Of a DNA stretch of 9,401 bases, positions 5,933 through 9,401 are shown piece after piece (position 1 is the first letter of the stretch; each line of letters opens with the position of its first letter). Below the pieces are notes generated by a model. The model ran no database searches. It saw nothing but the letters and a program-made list of their open reading frames with translations, and was not told where the DNA came from. This DNA is from Actinomycetota bacterium (lineage in GTDB: Bacteria; Actinomycetota; Actinomycetes; UBA12327). A program made the translations under genes and the position numbers. The stretch covers positions 1-9,401 of the forward strand of contig DPWC01000005.1 of NCBI GenBank assembly GCA_003529305.1. The letters run 5' to 3'.

Positions 5933-6387
5933 AGCGAGCCTGCCAACCCTGCGAGGATTTGATCTTGCAGGGCGAACATTTCGGCGTGCTCTTCTGGCTC
6001 CTCATGATCGAATCCGAGCAGGTGCAGCACGCCGTGCACGGCAAGCAGATCAAGTTCGACCTCGGGGTCGCGACTAGCAGCGCGGGCCTGCTCGCGAGCA
6101 AAGCCCGGTGCGATCACCACATCCCCCAGCATGCCCGTGACCAGCTCACTCGCAGAGGCACCGGGCCGCAGTTCATCCATCGGAAACGACATCACATCGG
6201 TCGGCCCCGACAAGTCCATCCAGCGCTCATGAAGGTCCGCCATCGATTCGTCGTCAACGATCGCAATCGACAGGTCAGCATCGGAGTGGACATTCATCTG
6301 ACGCATCGCCGCGGCCGCGGCCGCGATGATGCGCTGCTCGTCCACAGAATGGGACGACTCATTGACCAACTCGATGGGCATCGGCAT
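5929..6387 (-). CDS. ybeY: endoribonuclease YbeY, rRNA maturation factor
   Basis: A metal-dependent single-strand endoribonuclease needed for 16S rRNA 3'-end processing and ribosome quality control. The 152 residues carry the family signature HGVLHLLGFDH with zinc ligands His118, His122 and His128, plus the conserved TDVMSFPM (63-70) and LGDVVI (87-92). An Ala run near residues 22-27 lies in the first helix. ATG 6387-6385 shares its A with the phoH stop (TGATG). No Shine-Dalgarno sequence is visible, so translation probably depends on re-initiation after phoH; a second in-frame ATG at 6381 is possible. YbeY and Era are known to interact, which fits their sharing one operon. Confidence 0.97.
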   Translation of the reverse strand: MPMPIELVNESSHSVDEQRIIAAAAAAMRQMNVHSDADLSIAIVDDESMADLHERWMDLSGPTDVMSFPMDELRPGASASELVTGMLGDVVIAPGFAREQARAASRDPEVELDLLAVHGVLHLLGFDHEEPEEHAEMFALQDQILAGLAGSL

Positions 6388-7400
6388 CAGGCCGGGCGCG
6401 GGCCAGAGCGCCGGCCTTCACCGCGGGTCTGTTCACGAGTGGCATCAAATGCTGCGTACGCCTCGACGATCCGACTCACGAGGCGATGACGCACCACATC
6501 TTGGGCATCGAGCCGACAGAAGGCGACATCATCGACACCGTCGAGGATTTCTTGCACTACTCGAAGCCCACTGGTGGTTCCTGACGGCAGATCCACCTGG
6601 GTGATGTCACCGGTCACCACGATCTTGGAACCAAACCCCAGTCGAGTCAGAAACATCTTCATCTGCTCAGCCGAGGTGTTCTGCGCTTCATCCAAGATGA
6701 TGAAGGCGTCGTTCAGGGTGCGCCCGCGCATGTAGGCCAGTGGAGCGACCTCGATGGTCCCTGCCGCCATCAGGCGTGGAATGGATTCGGGATCGACCAT
6801 GTCATGCAACGCGTCGTAGAGCGGTCGCAGATAAGGATCGATCTTGTCAAAGAGGGTGCCCGGTAAAAAGCCCAAGCGTTCCCCGGCTTCGACAGCAGGC
6901 CGCGTCAAAATGATCCGGGTGACCTGCTTGGCCTGCAGTGCCTGCACCGCCTTAGCCATCGCTAAATAAGTCTTGCCCGTACCTGCCGGGCCGATGCCGA
7001 ACACGATGGTGGAGCGGTCAATGGCCTCGACATAGCGCTTCTGGTTCAAGGTCTTGGGGCGAATGGTGCGACCCCGATTACTCAAGATGTTCACCGTCAA
7101 CACATCGGCAGGGCCCTCGGCCTCGCCACGGATCATCGCGATACTGCGCTCCACTACATCACCGGTCAATCCCTGACCCGTTCGCACCACGATGATCAGC
7201 TCATCGATCAATCGACGGATGCGCTCGACATCGCGCGCTGGGCCCGTGACGCTGACTTCATTTCCTCGCGCATGCAGGACAACCGACGGAAAGGCCTTTT
7301 CAATGACGCGAAGGTTTTCGTCGCCCGCGCCAAAGAGGGTCACGGTGGGCAGGCTGGGCGGCACGACAATCGTGGCGCTGACCTCGGTGGCTGGACTCAC
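6387..7400 (-). CDS. phoH: PhoH-family ATPase with N-terminal KH-like domain
   Basis: A cytoplasmic P-loop ATPase of 337 residues, related to the helicase-like PhoH proteins and thought to act on RNA. The N-terminal region (about 15-75) is KH-like, with GNEVSVTGPARDVERI. The ATPase domain has Walker A GIGPAGTGKT (135-144), LTRPAVEAGERLGFLPG (from residue 165) and Walker B IILDEAQN with Asp237 and Glu238, then VTGDITQVDLP (262-272). The start is set at GTG 7400-7398 because GGAG (7409-7406) is 5 nt upstream and this gives the normal family length; the frame is open to 7517, but that part overlaps the HIT gene and looks unlike PhoH. It is linked to ybeY, as in many bacteria. Precise biochemical activity of the family is not settled. 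Confidence 0.95.
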   Translation of the reverse strand: MSPATEVSATIVVPPSLPTVTLFGAGDENLRVIEKAFPSVVLHARGNEVSVTGPARDVERIRRLIDELIIVVRTGQGLTGDVVERSIAMIRGEAEGPADVLTVNILSNRGRTIRPKTLNQKRYVEAIDRSTIVFGIGPAGTGKTYLAMAKAVQALQAKQVTRIILTRPAVEAGERLGFLPGTLFDKIDPYLRPLYDALHDMVDPESIPRLMAAGTIEVAPLAYMRGRTLNDAFIILDEAQNTSAEQMKMFLTRLGFGSKIVVTGDITQVDLPSGTTSGLRVVQEILDGVDDVAFCRLDAQDVVRHRLVSRIVEAYAAFDATREQTRGEGRRSGPRPA

Positions 7401-7405
7401 AGTGG

Positions 7406-7409
7406 CTCC
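7406..7409 (-). promoter_or_regulatory. phoH Shine-Dalgarno sequence
   Basis: GGAG ends 5 nt before GTG 7400-7398 in the 43-nt gap after the HIT gene. It supports the GTG start over the longer reading frame that begins inside the HIT gene. Confidence 0.6.
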
Positions 7410-7443
7410 ATCGTAGAGCCGCCAGTGCCGTACTGAACCGGGC

Positions 7444-7815
7444 TCACCCCGGCGGCCACGCCATCGGCCGGCCGCCAAAGACATGGGCGTGCACATGAAA
7501 GACGCTCTGCCCCGCACGCGATCCGGTGTTGATCACGATGCGAAAACCACCGTCGGCGCCGTCATCTCCGGATGGCTCGAGGCCCAATGACCTGGCCACT
7601 TCGGCAGCATCCGCCAGCAAATGACCTGCCATGGTCGGATTCGCACTTAAGTCCAACGCATCGCGGCAATGGTGTCGCGGCACCACCAAGACATGAGTGG
7701 GCGCTTGCGGGGCAATGTCACGAAAGGCCACCGTGTGCTCGGTGCGGGCCACGATGTCCGCGGGGACCTCATCGGCAACGATCGCGCAGAACAAGCAGCC
7801 ATCCATGGCACTCAT
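7444..7815 (-). CDS. HIT-family (histidine triad) nucleotide hydrolase
   Basis: A small cytoplasmic protein of 123 residues in the HINT/HIT family, which hydrolyses AMP-lysine-type phosphoramidates or related nucleotides. The histidine triad HVHAHVF occupies 107-113, with His107, His109 and His111. CLFC (7-10) and VVPRHHC (44-50) match the N-terminal CxxC-containing subgroup that may bind zinc. INTGSRAGQSVFH (95-107) precedes the active site as usual. ATG 7815-7813 follows the rsmE stop with one base between them; ATG 7806 is an alternative. Neither has a clear Shine-Dalgarno sequence, so coupling to rsmE is likely. The physiological substrate cannot be told from sequence. Confidence 0.95.
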   Translation of the reverse strand: MSAMDGCLFCAIVADEVPADIVARTEHTVAFRDIAPQAPTHVLVVPRHHCRDALDLSANPTMAGHLLADAAEVARSLGLEPSGDDGADGGFRIVINTGSRAGQSVFHVHAHVFGGRPMAWPPG

Positions 7816-7816
7816 G

Positions 7817-8560
7817 CTAGAGCGACCAGCGCCCTGTCGCGGCCAAAAGAACCGCACTGGCTGCCGCACCTGCGGTGGAGGTGCGCATGACCGACGGGCC
7901 GAGGTGACGAACCTCAGCGCCGGCCTCCCGAAACGCACTCACCTCGTCGGCCGTCAGCCCACCTTCCGGACCCACCACGACCACAATCTCGCCGCGGGCT
8001 GGTGGACTCCAATTGGTCAAAGCAGCGGTCGACTCCTCGTGCAGGACGACCGTGGCCGTCGCCGATGACACCATGCGCAGCACATCACCAGTGGTCGCCA
8101 AGGAAGAGACCACCGGCAGGTGAGCTCGACGCGACTGCTTACCGGCAGCGCGGGCAGCATCGCGCCACTTGTGCAACGAGCGCTCCCCCCGATCGCCACG
8201 CCACTGCGCGATGCTGCGGGCCGCCGCCCACGGCACGATCGCATCAACTCCGACCTCAGTGAGAAGTTCAACAGCTAATTCACCGCGGTCCCCTTTGGGC
8301 AGTGCTTGCACCACCACCAGCCGCGGATCAGGGTCCGGCGCGATGATGCGCTCTAACACCTGAACTTCCAAAAGATCCGGCGCCTGGGCACGAATGACTT
8401 GGCCGGCAACCAGCAGGCCCGCGCCATCACCCAAGTCGACTCGTTCGCCGTGTTGCAGCCGGGCGACGGTGACGGCATGTCGCCCCTCAGCGCCGGAGAC
8501 GATCACACGATCACCGGCAAGAAGATCTTGACGGTCGACGAAGAACAGCGGGGCGCTCAC
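7817..8560 (-). CDS. rsmE: 16S rRNA (uracil-1498-N3) methyltransferase RsmE
   Basis: Methylates N3 of U1498 in 16S rRNA using S-adenosylmethionine, acting on the assembled 30S subunit. The 247-residue length is normal. The N-terminal PUA-like domain (about 1-70) contains GAEGRHAVTVARLQHGE. The SPOUT methyltransferase domain follows, with QALPKGDRGELAVELLTEVGV (from 85), the SAM-binding knot VVGPEGGLT (195-203) and LGPSVMRTSTAGAA (220-233), where the family more often has LR-TETA. The start is GTG 8560-8558, overlapping the dnaJ stop TGA as GTGA. No separate Shine-Dalgarno sequence is obvious. The dnaJ-rsmE pair is widely conserved. Confidence 0.97.
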   Translation of the reverse strand: MSAPLFFVDRQDLLAGDRVIVSGAEGRHAVTVARLQHGERVDLGDGAGLLVAGQVIRAQAPDLLEVQVLERIIAPDPDPRLVVVQALPKGDRGELAVELLTEVGVDAIVPWAAARSIAQWRGDRGERSLHKWRDAARAAGKQSRRAHLPVVSSLATTGDVLRMVSSATATVVLHEESTAALTNWSPPARGEIVVVVGPEGGLTADEVSAFREAGAEVRHLGPSVMRTSTAGAAASAVLLAATGRWSL

Positions 8561-9401
8561 CGTCCGCTGAGCACATCCTTGAGTCGAGTGAAGAAGCGGT
8601 TGGGTTCAGTCACCGGCGCCAACTTGGGTTCAACAGATTCCTCACCGCGCAATTGGGCCAACTCCTCTAGGAGTTCCCGCTGGCGAGCGTCGAGCCGCTG
8701 AGGAGTCTCGACATCTAGATGCACCACGATGTCTCCGCGTCCGCGGCCATGAAGCGGCGGCACGCCTAATCCAGCCAGCCGGACAGACTGTCCGGCTTGT
8801 GTGCCCGGCTCCAACATCACTTCACGCGGCCCATCCAAAGTGTCCAAAGTCAATGTGGTGCCGAGAGCCGCCGAGGTCATCGGCACCGACAGTCGCGCAT
8901 GAAGATCGTGGCCACGGCGCTCAAAGATCTCGTGCGGACGAACGACGACTTCGACATACAGATCGCCGTTGGGTCCCCCGCCCGGCCCGGCCTCGGCCTG
9001 ACCAGCAAGTTGAATGCGGGTGCCGGTATCGACACCGGCCACGACGCGCACCGCAATGCTGCGTCGAGCCAAGACCCGACCTTCACCGGCACACTCCGGA
9101 CACGGCACCGGCAGGGTCTGGCCGTATCCCTGACACGCCGAGCACGGCCGCGAAGTCATGACATTGCCCAGCAGGGAACGCTGCATGGATTGCACGGCGC
9201 CGCGGCCACGACAAATCCCACACTGCGCCGGCGAAGTACCCGGCGCGCAGCACGACCCAGTGCAGGTCGGACACACCACGGCCGTTTCGACCTGCAGTTC
9301 GCGCTCAGTGCCGAAGACGGCTTCGTTCAGGTCAACTTCAATACGCATGATGGCGTCTTGACCACGCCGCGTTCGCGAACGCGGCCCCCGCGGCTGGCCA
9401 C
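8557..9401 (-). CDS. dnaJ: chaperone DnaJ, 5' end beyond the window
   Basis: Hsp40 co-chaperone that delivers unfolded proteins to DnaK and stimulates its ATPase. About 280 C-terminal residues are visible; the J domain and most of the Gly-rich linker lie outside. The frame continues upstream of the in-frame ATG at 9348 to the window edge, encoding an Arg/Gly-rich linker and RRGQDAI, so that ATG is internal. The zinc-binding domain has four cysteine pairs (visible residues 43/46, 60/63, 86/89, 100/103): CPTCTGSC, CGICRGRG, CSACQGYG and CPECAGEG. The first has Cys where the final Gly of CxxCxGxG belongs. Two beta-barrel substrate-binding domains follow, with NGDLYVEVVVRPHEIFERRG and GRGRGDIVVHLDV. 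In Actinobacteria this copy usually follows the repressor gene hrcA, but that cannot be seen here. Confidence 0.97.
   Translation of the reverse strand, partial: GQPRGPRSRTRRGQDAIMRIEVDLNEAVFGTERELQVETAVVCPTCTGSCCAPGTSPAQCGICRGRGAVQSMQRSLLGNVMTSRPCSACQGYGQTLPVPCPECAGEGRVLARRSIAVRVVAGVDTGTRIQLAGQAEAGPGGGPNGDLYVEVVVRPHEIFERRGHDLHARLSVPMTSAALGTTLTLDTLDGPREVMLEPGTQAGQSVRLAGLGVPPLHGRGRGDIVVHLDVETPQRLDARQRELLEELAQLRGEESVEPKLAPVTEPNRFFTRLKDVLSGR
9366..9385. repeat. 20-bp perfect palindrome inside dnaJ
   Basis: GCCGCGTTCGCGAACGCGGC reads identically on both strands. It lies in the Arg-rich linker codons just upstream of the zinc-finger region of dnaJ. The inner 10 bp, GTTCGCGAAC, also occur in leuA at 776-785. 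It may be a product of Arg-rich, GC-rich codons; no function is assigned. Confidence 0.6.

Noticed and set aside
6306..6328. GC-rich near-palindromic run in ybeY
   Set aside because: It encodes a run of alanines in the first helix of YbeY; simple codon repetition explains it.
7401..7443. Promoter for phoH in the gap after the HIT gene (TACGAT at 7415-7410)
   Set aside because: The -35 match is poor, and a start 6-7 nt downstream would remove the GGAG site that phoH seems to use.
9346..9348. ATG at 9348 as the start of dnaJ
   Set aside because: The frame is open to the window edge and encodes the typical DnaJ linker ending RRGQDAI just before it, so the codon is internal.

Overview
The window is GC-rich and densely packed, and every supported gene lies on the minus strand, so transcription runs from position 9401 towards position 1. 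The order dnaJ, rsmE, HIT protein, phoH, ybeY, CBS-domain membrane protein, cytidine-deaminase-like protein, era, and then leuA is characteristic of Actinobacteria. The protein types agree with this: an actinobacterial 2-isopropylmalate synthase with a long N-terminus, a second-type DnaJ, and the deaminase-like gene between the CBS gene and era. The genus cannot be fixed from the sequence.

Region 1 (9401 to about 3362) is one probable operon for RNA and ribosome maturation and protein quality control: dnaJ (5' end outside the window), rsmE (16S rRNA m3U methyltransferase), a HIT-family hydrolase, phoH (KH/P-loop ATPase), ybeY (16S rRNA-processing endoribonuclease), a DUF21/CBS/CorC membrane protein, a degenerate cytidine-deaminase-like protein, and era (30S-assembly GTPase). 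Five of the junctions are overlaps of 1 to 14 nt: GTGA, TGATG, ATGA, a 14-nt overlap, and GTGA. This indicates strong translational coupling. A hairpin just after the era stop may end or trim the transcript.

Region 2 (3361 to 1197) holds one secreted subtilisin-like (S8) serine protease. It has a signal peptide, a propeptide, an intact catalytic triad and two C-terminal Ig-like beta domains. It has its own strong ribosome binding site and possibly its own promoter, and it is functionally unrelated to its neighbours.

Region 3 (1196 to 1) is leuA, which runs off the window at its 3' end. It is preceded by a compact leucine-sensing leader. A 14-residue leader peptide with four consecutive leucine codons overlaps the 5' arm of a perfect 11-bp hairpin. 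The hairpin loop is complementary to the bases at and just after the leuA Shine-Dalgarno sequence, so a pseudoknot can form. The leader start codon probably coincides with the transcription start, and the candidate -10 box overlaps the stop codon of the protease gene. This attenuator is the most interesting element in the window. It matches the class of pseudoknotted LEU elements previously predicted upstream of actinobacterial leuA, so the class is probably not new, but the leaderless peptide and the overlap with the upstream gene deserve attention.

No tRNA, rRNA, CRISPR array, insertion sequence or phage gene was found. No gene-free stretch exceeds about 135 bases.
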